Made by a program: the position numbers and the translations under genes
In this document: positions 10,093-22,449 of the stretch, one piece after another
How the letters are laid out: each line of letters opens with the position of its first letter
Position numbering within the stretch: position 1 is the first letter of the stretch
The notes under the pieces: generated by a model
The model's database searches: none
The model's input: the letters and a program-made list of their open reading frames with translations, nothing else
Told to the model about the DNA's origin: nothing
DNA from: Annulohypoxylon bovei var. microspora
Taxonomy: Eukaryota; Ascomycota; Sordariomycetes; Xylariales; Hypoxylaceae
NCBI GenBank assembly: GCA_022836615.1
Contig: MU405362.1
Coordinates: 1-64,000, forward strand
Direction of reading: 5' to 3'
Length of the DNA: 64,000 bases

Positions 10093-12614
10093 ATGCGTCA
10101 AACATCAGTAAATACGGATTCGTGTCGCAAACAATACACAACATCACGTATTAAGATTAACGACCGACCTGGCGTGATGAGTGTGCGATCTTTCGCAGCA
10201 TTTGAAAAGCATGACGACCAAGGCGAGGATGACGCCAACATCCACGAAATTCTTAAGAGACGAGCGAGCTTGGGGACTTCAGTTGCTGAAACTGTTGCAT
10301 CTCCTGTCACATTTCGAAAGATATGGGCAGAAACAGCAAGTCTATCACTCTCGAACAACCGAAATGCCCAGTTGATCCATCCGAATAGGTGAGCTAGCTC
10401 CCACACTATCACTTGTAAATACCTTGTTGACTTGTTGGGCAGTATTCGGAGCAATCCTGAACGAAGTCGAGCCGAACTCTTCATGACAACCGCATCTGGT
10501 GACCCTCAGTCCGCCGAAACATGTTCGCCTTCAAGCCCTGATAGGAGTCGTGAGTGTGCCTCTACATTATTCATTGTCCTAATTGCCATTATCTTGAAGC
10601 ACGAGTGATTCGTTTCAATAAACCCCTGAGAGCCACAGCCCCTCACGCCTTAGCGCACAGTCAACCTAAATACGTACGGTACTTATGTAAAGTACTATAA
10701 TCTAACATCAATATCTATAGTATTGTCTCATTCGACGAATTCGAGGGCAAATTCTTCATCTTCTTCCCCTGCGCTTATGAGCAGCAGTGTCTCCTATGGT
10801 CTGCAGAGCAAAGGATCAATAGACCAGGACGAGCTAAAACCTTTAGCTGAGGAAGATATCGATCCGGCTTCATTCGACCTAGTCTCACCATACAACAGCA
10901 GCCCCGTTGTCAGATACTCGTTAGAGACAAGATCAGAAGTACTCTTTTCTAAAACCCATCTACAAGCTATCTTCGATGATCCACTTCTGCTCCAGAGATT
11001 TAGAGACTTCCTTTACGCCTTCAGGCCGAAGTCTGTCCCCCTTCTTGTGTATTATCTGGATGCATCGAAGGCATTGAAAACCATCGACTATGCAAACACT
11101 GTTGCTCGGTCTTTGACTTCTATCAAGGGGCTAGAATTCAGTCAAGGAGCCGTTTCTAATACCACCAATGAATCACTACTAGAAAAGGCCAATATGGCAT
11201 TCCAAACTTTGACTAATGAGCACCTCCCTGCTTATATCACCCATACCTGGGTTCAGAGAGTGGGCATGACTGTGAAGAGACGGATCGCACATACACTGCC
11301 CGATCATCTCAAAGACCTCTCCGATGGGCTAGCAGAGGTTTTTTGCTTGTCAGATCCGTCGAGACCTGATAACCCTATCTTATTTGCTAGTAAAGGTGCG
11401 TATTCGAACTCAAAGCATATCTTGGCTGAAATATGACTAAATATTGTATTATCTAGGATTCCATAGAATGACACAGGTAAGTATATGTGGTTCAAAACCA
11501 GTTCCTATACATTATCTACCTAATAGGATTCCTGGAAGCAAGTGTTTTGCGAGACGATAGTTACTGATCCCAGGTGTGATAGTATGGGACAGACTATGCC
11601 TTGGGTCGAAATTGCCGTTTTCTTCAAGGACCATACACGAACCGGACCAGCGCTAACAGACTAAGGGAACGACTAGAAACAGGAAAGGAACACTGCGAAG
11701 CCATTTTGAACTACCGACGTGATGGATCTCCTTTTATGAACCTCCTCATGGTTGCACCTCTATTCGATAACCTTGGTGCTGTTCGATACAACATTGGTTG
11801 TCAGGTAGACGTATCAGGTTTGGTAAAGGAATGCGCGGATCTCGAGGCACTCAGGCAGGTTGTTTACCGTAAAAGCGACACACCAGGTCAAGAGGGTGGC
11901 GCAATTACACAACCCCCAAAGCATGCCAAAGACGAATTTCGCCAACTCGTAGATATGTTCAGCTTCCACGAGCTGAAAACGATCCGGGAAGTTACGGAAC
12001 ACTCTAGCGAGGAAATAGATGACACTGGCGTCGCTTCATGTTGCCGCAAATCGAGGCTCCTGGGTAACAACGACAAAGATCCAGGTCACCGTGACCCTGA
12101 TCCCGTGCTCACCGTCTCGCCCTCGCCGGGTAGCCAGTTAAGTAGCATCTACGAAAACTACCTTATAGTGCGTCCCTACCCGAGCCAGCGAGTCCTGTTC
12201 GCCTCGCCGTCGTTGCGCTTCCCCGGTATGTTGCAAAGCAGCTTCATGTCCCGCATCGGAGGATCACAAATTGCTCGCGAAGAGATTATCCAAGCGTTCG
12301 CTGACGGACGTGAAATCACTACCAAAGTCCGCTGGGTAGCTAAGATGGATAGCTACGGCAAGGGGAAATGGATCCATTGCACTCCTCTGTTTGGAACCAA
12401 TGGGGCTGTTGGGGTTTGGATGGTAATTGTTATCGACGACGACGAAGACGCTTCGACGAGACGTGCTCGAGGCGCCCCCCCGGTGGATTCGCCTACAAGC
12501 AGACGGAGATCCTTCGAGGATGATACTAAATGCCCTCCCAGCTCCGTGAATGTAGACGAAAAACCTGACCAACATCGCCTGCCGCCAGTAACGACAGATG
12601 TTTCGAAGGGTTAG
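10093..12614 (+). CDS. RGS-LOV-PAS blue-light photoreceptor
   Basis: Five exons: 10093-10388, 10443-10549, 10721-11395, 11457-11476 (a 20-nt microexon) and 11583-12614, giving 709 residues. Residues ~205-325 form an RGS domain (FDDPLLLQRFRDFLYAF, then a helical block and DHLKDLSDGLAEVFCL). Exons 3-5 then rebuild a LOV domain, ~residues 340-450. It contains FHRMTQ, GRNCRFLQG with the photoactive Cys377, the FMN-contact Asn in DGSPFMN and the switch Gln in NIGCQVD. A second PAS-like domain follows (~550-652). Known biology: fungal RGS-LOV proteins bind flavin through LOV and respond to blue light, and the RGS fold acts on G-alpha subunits. All residues needed for the cysteinyl-flavin photocycle are present. 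The start at 10093 is the first in-frame ATG; 10177 is an alternative. The N-terminal ~130 residues are low-complexity. Confidence 0.9.
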
Positions 12615-13409
12615 AGATACAACGCGGAGAGTTGAACATTGTCTTAGCCAGATACATCCAGAAGGGCTTTTACCCCCTTTTCTATAGTTGGATTTCCTAG
12701 CGGTTTGCGGGTTTAACCTTTGTTTGGTTTCGATGGCTCTAGGCGCATGCTAGTTATTAGGCTTCGCAAATGTATTATCAATGTATTATTATGTCTCACG
12801 GGAACCTCTAGATGGATGTCTATCCTATATTGTATAGCATTTAATAGTGTATAATCGTTTCCTCATACTTCAACCCGGGCCCCTATAATTGTTAGAGTCG
12901 TTAGAGGCTACATATGTACCTACCCAAGTAAAAGGTGAAATAAATGTTGATAAAAGTTGAGATTAAGCCCCTTAGACTTCATGTGAATGCTATGAGTTAT
13001 ACATCATGTGAACTTCTCAAGGTTGATCGTAGAGAACCTAGTATAATTCTGGAGCCTTGAAGACGAATAAAAATAAAAATAGGCCATGGATAAGTCACGT
13101 ACTTGAGGATAGATGAGTTTATCCATCTTGTGTATTCTTTAGGCAAAACCATCGTCCCACACCGCAATTCTTTGCAAGTCTTTATGTCTATCCCTCTGGA
13201 TATAAGAGCCGGTAAAACCCGATATCAACGCCAAGTGCAGGTTCTGAGCGCAATCAATACGTATCCGCCGCAATGCTGAAATGACAAAAGAAAATCCGAA
13301 CTAGCATGGCAATGCCGGCCGCATATTACAACATTGGACCCAGGTCTTTGCCCGAAGACAAAAATGATCCCCTAACCCTAGTATGACGCATATCCTATCA
13401 TGGTCGTTC
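12615..13409. other. Convergent intergenic region
   Basis: AT-rich, without a supportable gene. It holds the 3' ends of the RGS-LOV gene (+) and the next gene (-). Nothing structured was noticed. Confidence 0.6.
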
Positions 13410-14643
13410 TTATGCTGACTCTGCCTGAGCTAATAAACGTGCCCTCCAGCCATTACATACTTCCTCGAAGCCTCCAACAACTTCTCTGCACACGCCAGCA
13501 CACTCGCGTTTTTGTAACCTCTCACCCCAGTTACCCTTTGTCAACCATCTCTCCCCTTCCTCCCTGAGCTCCTCTTCTCGTTTCATCTCGGCCACCATCT
13601 CCTTAGCTATTCTTAAACGTCTGGTGGCAGTTGTGGTCGTTTGCCGTGACATGTGCAATGTGTCTGAGAGGTAATTAAGGGTTTGTACTAGGTCCGATGT
13701 TACCGAGTGCAGAGCAGATAAGGAGTTGAATGCTGAGGTTGCAGGTCGCGGCATTTCCTCCGAGACGGAAGCGAGCAATGGCAAGAGCGCATCGATTGTA
13801 TCCGGGTCAGGAGGCGCGACTAGTGGTGATAATAGAGGGAATGTGAGGTTGTGAATTTGACGTGTCTGATGTGCCAGGTGTGTTGCCAAAGCCGAGTGAG
13901 CAGTAATCAACCTATTATAAACAGCGGCTTGGTTAGAGTAGATCCATTATGGTGGGTTAGGTAACTAATGGTATTACTCACCTCGTAGTACTTCCCTCCA
14001 CACTAGACTGAGATCCGAGATCTTTGAGTCCATCTGTTAATCGTTGGAACACGCCATCCGTAGATCCACCATTGCTCTCAGTGCCTCTTCGGGCTAACGA
14101 CTCGACAGCATCGATCTTAGCAACTAGGCTTGGTGGCATACCAGGCGAGTCTAGATCAGATTCAGAGCCATATTCACTTCCATCATACGCGCTTCCTGTT
14201 CGCCGATGACCACGCCCAGGGGGCGAAGGTATACCCAGGCTTGTGCTCTTGGTTCTTCCATGTTGGCCAGACTGGCTTGCCACGTCAACTCCACTGTCTC
14301 TAATCCCATCAACCGAATCCCGACTGTTGTCTTTCTTCTGATCGAAACCAAGACGCGATGACCCTTCGTCCTCGTAGTATTCCTCATCATCGCCAGACCC
14401 AGATAAAGCATCTGCTAATTCATCCGCCAAATTTCCAAGCCCATTATCATGGCCTATGCCACCACTGCTAAGGTCATTAAGCTCAGACTCGTTCATACTG
14501 TTGCGTAAGGGCGTCAGGGGATCTTGAAAAGAGGACTTGGACTGTCGCCGGCTGCGGGGTGACTCGGGACTGTAAGTGTGAAAAGATACCTCGACGCTAG
14601 AAGAGCGCGAGTGGTGTGTCGGGGTTGACGGTGACCTCAACAT
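13410..14643 (-). CDS. Conserved-looking fungal protein of unknown function
   Basis: Two exons, 14643-13982 and 13911-13410, joined across a 70-nt intron (GTGAGT donor, AATAG acceptor), give 387 residues from the ATG at 14643. I do not recognise the family. The first ~220 residues are rich in Ser, Gly and Asp and probably disordered. They include a short hydrophobic/acidic patch (NLADELADALSG) followed by an acidic EEYYEDEG stretch. The last ~165 residues look helical: an Ala/Leu-rich segment (LITAHSALATHLAHQ), then a heptad-like basic segment (RRLRIAKEMVAEMKREEELREEG) and a conserved-looking GFEEVCNGWRARL end. That layout would suit a scaffold or adaptor protein, but no function is claimed. 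The gene is convergent with the RGS-LOV gene. Confidence 0.75.
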
Positions 14644-15704
14644 GGTTGCGATTTGACAGTTTTGTTGAACTGGATCGAGATTGTTGGATTGTGGGAAACT
14701 AGAAGCTCAACTGCGCGTTGAATTAAACCATGAATGGGAAACAGCGTAGCATCCCACTAAAATAGCCGGTAGGAAGATGGAAAAAAATTAAAAGGGTCAA
14801 GAATAAAGGCGGTGCTATTCGTGTTTACAGAACTCGGCCGAACGTGTATTTTGAAGGTTTCGTTGTGATTTAGAAACAACTTTGATATTGGGTGTTGCTG
14901 ATGCGGATTACGTTATGACCCGAATGGTTAGAAAAGTTCAATGTGCAGGCTGATCCAATAATAAAACCGCAGAATATTTACTAACCCTTGAAAGTTAGCA
15001 AGGATCCCATACCGTTACCCGGCAGCTGCCCGGATGCATCAAATTCAAATATTAAAAATTTAAGGCAAGAACTACTTCGTACATTACCTACCTACACCAG
15101 TGCCGAATGCAAGGCACCTTGCCGTGGGAGGCGTTCCGACGTTCCTGCCGGTTCCCGCATGCGTAAACCATTCCGTCACTACATACAAGTCCGTCTGTCC
15201 GCTAGGTATGAGGTTAGCGACTGTTCGAGCTCATTTTAGGGCAGGTATGTACATCCCATACATGTGATTAACCCGCCGACTGTCTTAATCTTCGCAGAGA
15301 CCATGTGCCCCACTTCATTGGATAAATAGGTACATAGGTACTTACATTTAAATTGGTACCGAATTTTTGGAGGGGCAGCAGATACTGCGAATGTGGATCA
15401 TTGAATTCTCACTTTACGTAGTACACAACGATGAAACCTTCACTATTTCTTCCTTACCAACATCTACGGTGCCTATTCAGTATAAGACTATTGATGACTT
15501 TACTTACTAGGGCTACTATTTGAATCTTCTTAAATTCTAAGGCGATGAAATAGTGGGTAAAATGATGATATGCTCCTTAAAGCCTTCTTGTTTGCAACTC
15601 ATCATCTTTTTATCTCGTCTCCAATAACAAGATCACGCAAATATTGCCGTTAAAAGATTCTAGAAAAATATCTTCTGGAAGAGAAACAATAGTCATCCTT
15701 TAAT
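14644..15704. other. Divergent promoter region
   Basis: Shared upstream region of the unknown minus-strand gene and NAT3. It is AT-rich, and the short open frame at 14988-15239 has no conserved features. Nothing else is supportable. Confidence 0.55.
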
Positions 15705-16352
15705 ATGGCCTCCTTTCGACGTTTTCGCCCAGGCGACTTAGACAAGTTCTCGAAGTGTAACCTCGACCCTTTGACTGAGACTTATGATCTAAGTTTCTAT
15801 CTCCAATACTTTGCCAAATGGCCCTCGCTATTTCAGGTTGCCGAAGACCCTAGTGGAAATATTATTGGTTACAGTAGGTCAAAGTCCGTTTGGTTTATAC
15901 AGAGGACTCAGAATTGTCTGGTCTAACATGGTTATGCTTTGCGCGCAGTCATGGGCAAACTAGAAAGCTCTCCAGACTATTTCAAGTACTCGGAACATTA
16001 CCTACCTTGGCATGCGCATATAACTGCCCTCACAGTGGCCCCTGAAGCTCGTCGCCTTGGAATTGGAAAGATTCTTACCGAAAACCTCGAAGTTGCAGCC
16101 GAAGCTGGTGACGCTTGGTTTGTCGATCTTTTCGTGAGGAAAAGCAACACGAAAGCTATCAAGTTTTATGAGGGTATGGGTTATAGTGTTTATCGTGTAG
16201 TGAAGGACTACTATGGCGACAATGTGAACGACCCTACTGCTCACGGCGAAGATGCTTATGACATGCGGAAACCTATGTCACGGGATAAGACCTTAAAGCA
16301 CATTCGAGAGGACGGAAGAAATCACGATGTTCAGCCTGAGGATGTCTTTTGA
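15705..16352 (+). CDS. NAT3: NatB N-terminal acetyltransferase catalytic subunit (Naa20/Nat3)
   Basis: Two exons, 15705-15873 and 15949-16352, separated by a 75-nt intron with a CTAAC branch point, encode 190 residues. The family range is about 178-195. The N-terminus (FRRFRPGDLDKFSKCNLDPLTETY) is characteristic of Naa20. The GNAT acetyl-CoA loop RRLGIGK follows LTVAPEA. The splice rebuilds GYIMGKLES, a core Naa20 strand. The C-terminus ends in ...DAYDMRKPMSRD, also typical. Role: with Naa25/Mdm20 it acetylates proteins starting Met-Asp, Met-Glu or Met-Asn on the ribosome. Its stop codon lies only 20 bp from that of the convergent SDR gene, so the transcripts very likely overlap. Confidence 0.93.
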
Positions 16353-16372
16353 TGGGGGGTTCTGCTTATGTG

Positions 16373-17187
16373 CTACATTGCGCCATCGACGGAGTATACA
16401 CTCCCGCTCACGTACCTGCTCTCGGGGCTCAGCAAAAAGGCGATGACGTTGCCACATTCCTCTGCCGTCCCTTGCCTACCGAGAGCCGCCGTATCATCGA
16501 ACGGTGTGTCAGGTGACCGGTTATGAATTTTCCAGCTCTTTTCCATCAATGGAGTAAATATAGCACCAGGAGCTACCGCGTTGACACGAACTTCGCGTTT
16601 GCCATTTTCTTTTGCCGCAGCTTTTGTCAGGCCAATTACTCCGTGCTTACTGGCATCATACGCCCCATGCTTGGCAAACCCTAGACTAGAGATCAATATC
16701 GGAATTCGGTAGATGGCGGAACTCTGGACCATTAATTACCTTGGAGTCCATGAATAGAGGAAACATTCACAATAGAACCACCATCCACGATCTTCCTCAG
16801 CTCAGCTCTCAAGCAATACATTGTCCCCGTTAGGTTAACCGCGATTATCTTATGCCATTCGTCGTCGTCAAGGTCTGCCACCTCTCGTATTCCGTGATGT
16901 TTGCCGATGATACCGGCGACATTGGCAGCGCCGTCGAGTCTACCGTATTTCTGAACTATGCTGTCGATCCAAGATTCCACCTCGTCGCGCTTAGAGATAT
17001 CTACCTTAGTAACGATGAAAGGTGCTTTTAGATTGATGAAGTATTCTTCCGCCTTGGTCATAGCTATGGGGTCTACATCAGCTACGCAGACGATTCCACC
17101 ACGCTTGGACAATATCTGTGCAGTTGCGAAGCCGATCCCGCTAGCGCCTCCGGTGATTGCGAAGACTTTGCCTTCTAGGGTTGCCAT
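16373..17187 (-). CDS. Short-chain dehydrogenase/reductase (classical SDR)
   Basis: Two exons, 17187-16740 and 16680-16373, with a 59-nt intron, give 251 residues, the normal length for a classical SDR. The Rossmann nucleotide-binding motif TGGASGIG is at residues 12-19, with an Asp at the end of strand 2 (VADVD), favouring NAD over NADP. The structural NVAG motif follows. The catalytic set is Ser144, Tyr157 and Lys161 (YDASK), created only when the exons are joined (LQG-FAKHG). The C-terminus (SPESRYVSGSVYSVDGAM) is typical. The substrate cannot be told from sequence; related fungal enzymes act on sugars, alcohols or polyketides. No neighbouring pathway genes are visible. Confidence 0.9.
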
Positions 17188-18750
17188 GATCGTTCCCGAT
17201 ATAACGAAACAAAAGTCAAAAGGTAGGTGTATAGTGTTGGCGGGGTAGTGTTACCGGACCCGGCGACTTCGGTTATGAAAGACCCGAGATTCGATTCTAT
17301 AGTCGGTGAGCTGTGAGATTTAATTCTGATAAGATTAAAAATTTACTGGTGAATCCGACTATCGGGTTAAAGGCAGTGATAAGTCCAGAGGGTTATTTTT
17401 CGTAGATTTAGGATAGAAGATATGGGTGGGAATGTATACACAGCTCTCGGAGTTAACAGCAAGTGGTTCCTACTCTTACAAAGTCTTAGTTAAGTAAGAA
17501 ACTATAGGCAGTGGATACCAGTTTTCACACTTATATTTAGCATGTTGGTACTACCTACCTAGGGCAGCCAGGCTAGCTAAGGTATGAGAGATTGTGGAGG
17601 AGAAACAAAAACGGATGTCACACGATTCTGAATGGCCTCATTCTGTGGAATGGGGTGGGCTCGCACATAGTTAACTAAACCGAAGCCATATTTATTGAGA
17701 AGGTACCTACTTTAATTGGTGCCTTTTTCTTCTCCCACTTTCTTATTTTTTTGTCGGCGTTTCATAATGTTTCGTCTTAGGTTTCTATCACATTTCTAGA
17801 ATGAGGAGAATAGCGATGTGTGTTTGTCTTCTTGTGTACTTCACTATAATAAGGATTATACATATATGTATCATTCAAGGTACCTACCTATAATCAAGAT
17901 ATTATGCATACTTAACTACTAGGTATGTAGTAAATTATACTATACTTATATATCTTTGGGTTTCTACATACCGACTTGTAGGTGAGCAGCTAAATCACAG
18001 AACGAACAAAGTGTTAACTGCGGGGGTAATATTTTAAAAAGGAGGGGTTTAGTTAGGCTAATTATAGGCCTACCAAAGCAGCCGGACTCGAAGCTGGTTA
18101 CCATGCATTACACTCAACCCTTTTCAGCTTCAGCTCTGCCAGCCTCGGGTTCTTTCCCAATTATCAATGGTATGGTAAGGGACCTTGCAGCTATCCATAC
18201 CCCAAGATTTGACACAGTACCTTACCTCATAGGCTGTTGCCCTCTCCACAACTCTACCTGTTAGTCCAAAAAGAGCGAGTTTTGTGGAGAAATGTCGTCA
18301 CTTCCGTTTGTTAATGGCTAGTAAGCTGGAGGAGGTTGTTTCGGGCTCCGGGCGTCATCCCTCGAAACCTGGGGGAAGGTGGATCCCTATTTACTTTCAA
18401 GGTTGTACATAATGTTGTACGTTCTGACTGCCCGCAATGATTATCTCAACTCTTCCTCCTCTTCCTCTCTTCATACTTTGAGTGGGAGCCTTTCTACATA
18501 TCCATATTTAGATATCTAGCTATTTCACACCCCATCGCCTTTGCGCGTATTCATTAGATGGTCTAGATACCAATTCTTGTCGAAATCCAGATCCCTCGGA
18601 TAGCATCATTATCGTACTCGAGGGATTCGAACAAGACCATACATACTTTACCTTCATGTTTTATTGATCGCAGTATTTCTTTTCCTCCAATTGCTTTATC
18701 ATACCTCCAATTAGCTTAGAAATAAACGAATATCCGCTTTATCCGTCGTC
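17188..18750. other. Intergenic region upstream of SDR and glutaminase genes
   Basis: Divergent promoter region of ~1.56 kb. It is AT-rich with several TAGGTAC/CTACCTA words (e.g. 17557-17570 and 17880-17890). Pyrimidine-rich tracts at 18450-18480 and 18670-18700 probably belong to the leader of the glutaminase gene. No gene is seen. Confidence 0.55.
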
Positions 18751-21337
18751 ATGAGGCTGTGTTTTTGGCCGGCCCTCGTGGCTTTGGTTCTAGCCCTCGT
18801 CGATGCTTCGACCTTGACACCCCCCGTATTGCCATTGATAGTACGGAATCCATACTTGAGTTTCTGGTTCTCGCATTCCCGAGATGCTCCGTGGGAGAAT
18901 TGGCCGATGTTTTGGACTGGCAGCACCGTCGGTTTTGCCATAATGGCCGCTGTACCCGACAATAAGACGGTTTACCCTCTGCTAGGCCGCTCACAAGATT
19001 TTTTGAGACATTCTTCTAGGTGAGCGGATTGCCTCTAATACCGGATCTAGGCTTCCCTCGGGCTAATGCTATATCAGTTACACGGTCTCTTTTCCTCAAT
19101 ATGACGGGGCTACTTTTGACGCCTCTACCACGAATCTCACATATACTATCCCGGGTTCCGACGTGAGAATTATCCTCTCGTTCTTGTCTCCCATTACGCC
19201 CACATCGACATTTAGGCAATCCCTCCCGGCAGGATACCTAACCTGTACCGTCGAAGGCTCGACAGATGTTAGTCTTTATGTTGACATAAATGGAGAATGG
19301 GCTAGCGGCGATCGTGATAATAAAATCGAGTGGGCGCTTGCTCGAACCGGAAAGAGTAAGACTGCGAGGACCCCTATCAAGACGTGGAGCATCACACGGC
19401 GGCACGAACAGCTTTTAACCGAGTTTTATGATCACGCCGAATGGGGAACTATCCATATCTCTGCCCCAGACGATGTCGAGCATCAATCTGGCGAATCAAA
19501 TTATATAAGACGCCAGTTTGCAGAGCACGGCTCTTTAGGGAATAAGGTCGATGATTCCTATCGTGGGATTTTTGAAGATGAACCTATATTCGCCTTTTCC
19601 AAAACTTTCAAGCTTAGTGAGAAGCCGAAAAATTCACGCAATATCACCAAGGATAGCGTTGTCTTTACCTTCGCCTTGACTCAGGATCCTGTCGTCCAGT
19701 TCGCATCGGCCAGAGGTTTGACCTGGATGCGACCCTTATGGGCTTCCTATTTCGCCACTGCCCAAGAAATGCTACAATATCATTATGACGATTATGACAC
19801 CGCTGTCTACCTTGCTAGCGATTACTCCGAACAGCTTGCCAAGGATGCGTATGCTTCAGGTTCTCAAGATTATCAAGACATCGCTGCGTTATCAGCTCGC
19901 CAAGTGTTAGGAGCAACACAATTTTCCGGAACTCCGGACAGTCCCATCATTTTCCTTAAGGAAATTTCATCGAACGGGAATTTCCAAACTGTCGATGTTA
20001 TTTTCCCGGCATTTCCGTTTTTCTTATACACCAACCCTCAATGGCTGGCATACTTGTTGGAACCCCTTCTAGAGCATCAACTGAGCGGCCAATACCCCAA
20101 CGACTATAGCATGCACGATCTTGGAACCCACTTTCCAAACGCGACTGGACATGGCGATGGGCGTGATGAGTATATGCCCGTCGAGGAGTGCGGTGATATG
20201 TTAATCATGGGTCTTGCACTAGTTAATGCCCTGAGGGACAATACGCAACCTGCGTTTGCTCGAGCGGCGCCACAAGAAGCTTTGCCTCTAAGTATGGAGT
20301 CAACAAAGCGTCCAGTTCTCGTTAATCCGTATGGAATGGATCGTACTTGGGAAGATATGGGCACAACCGGCGAAAAGGCTGCAGCGAAATGGGTAAACCG
20401 CTCGTATAAGCTGTGGAAGCAGTGGACAGGCTATCTCGTTCGAGAATCGCTCATCCCTGCCAATCAACTATGCACCGATGATTTTGCTGGCTGGCTGGCA
20501 AATCAAACGAACTTGGCGTTAAAAGGTATCATTGGTATTAAGGCCATGAGTGAGATTGCCAACGTTGTCGGTAAAGAGACCGAATCCAAGTGGTATAGTG
20601 ACATAGCCGACGAATACATCGATAAGTGGCAGGACCTCGGATTGTCCAGAGACAAAACACATGCGAAGCTAGCGTACACCTGGTATGGATCTTGGACAAC
20701 ACTCTACAATATTTTTGCCGATGCATTACTTTGCTTCCACTTGCCTACAAATACGTCATCGTTGCTGGGATCGAGCAGATCCCGGAGCTCAGAGCAACAA
20801 CCCATAGCTGGCGGGACTAGGACGACTCCAAAGTCGACATTCATTCCAGACAAAATCTACCAGATGCAGAGCGACTGGTACCACGCAGTTCTTCAGAGAT
20901 ATGGTTTACCGCTAGACAGCCGCCATTTGTATACGAAGAGTGATTGGGAATTCTTTGCGGCTGCAGTAACGAGCAAGAAAGTGCGAACTGAAATCCTCCA
21001 GAATGTTGCGACGTGGGTTAACGAGACCGCGACTGGTATGTATAAATCCTCCCGTATCTTGGATTTGGAATTATGTCTAATCAAAATTTCGTGTGTAGAT
21101 CGGCCACTGACAGACCTTTACGAGACGGAAGGTGAAGGGGGGTTTCCTGGCCCCAACTTCATGGCTCGTCCGGTAGTAGGAGGTCATTTTGCATTTCTCG
21201 CATTGGAGAGAGCCTGTGGAGGAAGAGCATCGGAGGGCCTGAAATTCTTGGATGAAGTAGACCCTGCAAACATCAACGTCGAGCAAGCACTGGTGGCGGA
21301 CATGGTAGAGAATCAAGTCGATATAGGTGAGTTGTAA
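18751..21337 (+). CDS. gtaA: Secreted GtaA-type glutaminase
   Basis: Three exons, 18751-19019, 19078-21035 and 21099-21337, give 821 residues. The N-terminus is a clear signal peptide (short basic start, then a Leu/Val/Ala-rich core ending near residue 20). The mature part begins TPPVLPLIVRNPYLSFWF and reaches WPMFWTG, typical of the fungal GtaA family (DUF4964/5127/4965/1793). Later signatures include GLTWMRPLW, YPNDYSMHDLGTHFPNATGH, VEECGDMLIM, LKGIIGIKAM, LAYTWYGSWTTLYN and the C-terminal RPLTDLYET...ARPVVGGHFAFLALE. Family role: extracellular hydrolysis of glutamine to glutamate and ammonia. Intron 2 (63 nt) is in frame and stop-free, but removing it restores ETATDRPLTDLY. The C-terminal ~35 residues extend beyond the usual end, and a GTGAGT donor-like site near 21327 leaves the terminus uncertain. 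Confidence 0.87.
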
Positions 21338-22449
21338 TGACTACCTAGATATGTGCTCTTGTTTATAAGACTATTCATTGCTGGTTCAACTCTGTCATTG
21401 AACTCTCTGTACTTTGAAGGGAAGCAAAACGGTTATAAGTGAACTTTAAAGTTCATTCCTACAACATTCTAAAAACGTCAGTTTATACTACTATAAAAAG
21501 AGGAAATAAATGTAGATTTTTGAAAGTCTAAGCATGTCAATCTATATTATCTGTGACCTACCGACAACTTTCCTTGTTTTATTAATGATTTGCGGTTTAC
21601 TACAGATAGGTACTAGATAAGCAACTAATATTCCCATAACGATTAATGAATAGGTATTTATGTATCTTTCTAAACGTCGATATTGCTATACAGAGCTCTT
21701 ACTGTGTTTTAGAGTGTCTACCCGCTTACCCCTAAGCAGTTGCCTAGGCAGGTACGAAGCACGCTGTACCCACTGTACCTACCATACGGTAACCCATCCG
21801 CAGCTGAACAATTTTGCCTCCCCACTTATTTTCCACCCCTTCAACACTTTCCCATTCACCTTTCGTTCATTTCATCTTTTTTTCTCTCTCCCTTTCTCTA
21901 CACAGAACACAGCAAGCCTTTCTATTTTCGCATCCCGCCTACTAATTGCGGCTACACTATCATAAGAAAGTGTGTTTACATTTTGCGACAGAGACTCACG
22001 AGTTTTCCAGTACAATATTGTGTACGTGGCTTCCTATTCGCGAGTGCATTGCACCAGAGCCTGCATCGATCCAGGCTGCAACTGCCATTCTAGTTACGAT
22101 TGGCGTGTCTAAGTGCATTGAAGTAGCAGGTGAGCAGAATTCATGGCGCCTCTTCCTCTTTTCTTTTTCTATCCATTACCCGATGCAACCATAAAAGCCT
22201 CTCACTACACCAACATCCACCCATTCATCATCGCCCATCATTCATCCATCTCTTCACTTACGTTTCTTGTTCCATCCATCGCCTTGAGACTAGAATCTTG
22301 TTCTGTTGCTTGACGCGACAATTTTCCCTGTACTAACCATCCTTGGTCCCTCTGCAAAGCACGCGTCCCTTCTTGTATTACTCTTCCAATCTACTGTCGC
22401 GTCGCGAGTCCCTACTTACCACATTCACAGCATCCAAGCCTTGTTAGCC
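21338..22449. other. Intergenic region and long leader of the Tra2-like gene
   Basis: It is AT-rich up to ~21750, then strongly pyrimidine-rich (21820-21910 and 22150-22440), as in fungal promoters and 5' leaders. A donor-like GTGAGC at 22130 and an acceptor-like CACAG near 22430 could mark a 5'-UTR intron; this is a guess. Short open frames here are not supported. Confidence 0.5.

Noticed and set aside
11477..11582. Possible additional exon inside the last RGS-LOV intron
   Set aside because: The flanking exons already join to an uninterrupted LOV sequence (FHRMTQ-YGTDYALGRNC). No extra residues are needed.
18595..18640. Possible tRNA T-arm (GATTCGAAC word) before the glutaminase gene
   Set aside because: Only a short inverted repeat surrounds it. 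No acceptor stem, D arm or anticodon arm can be formed.
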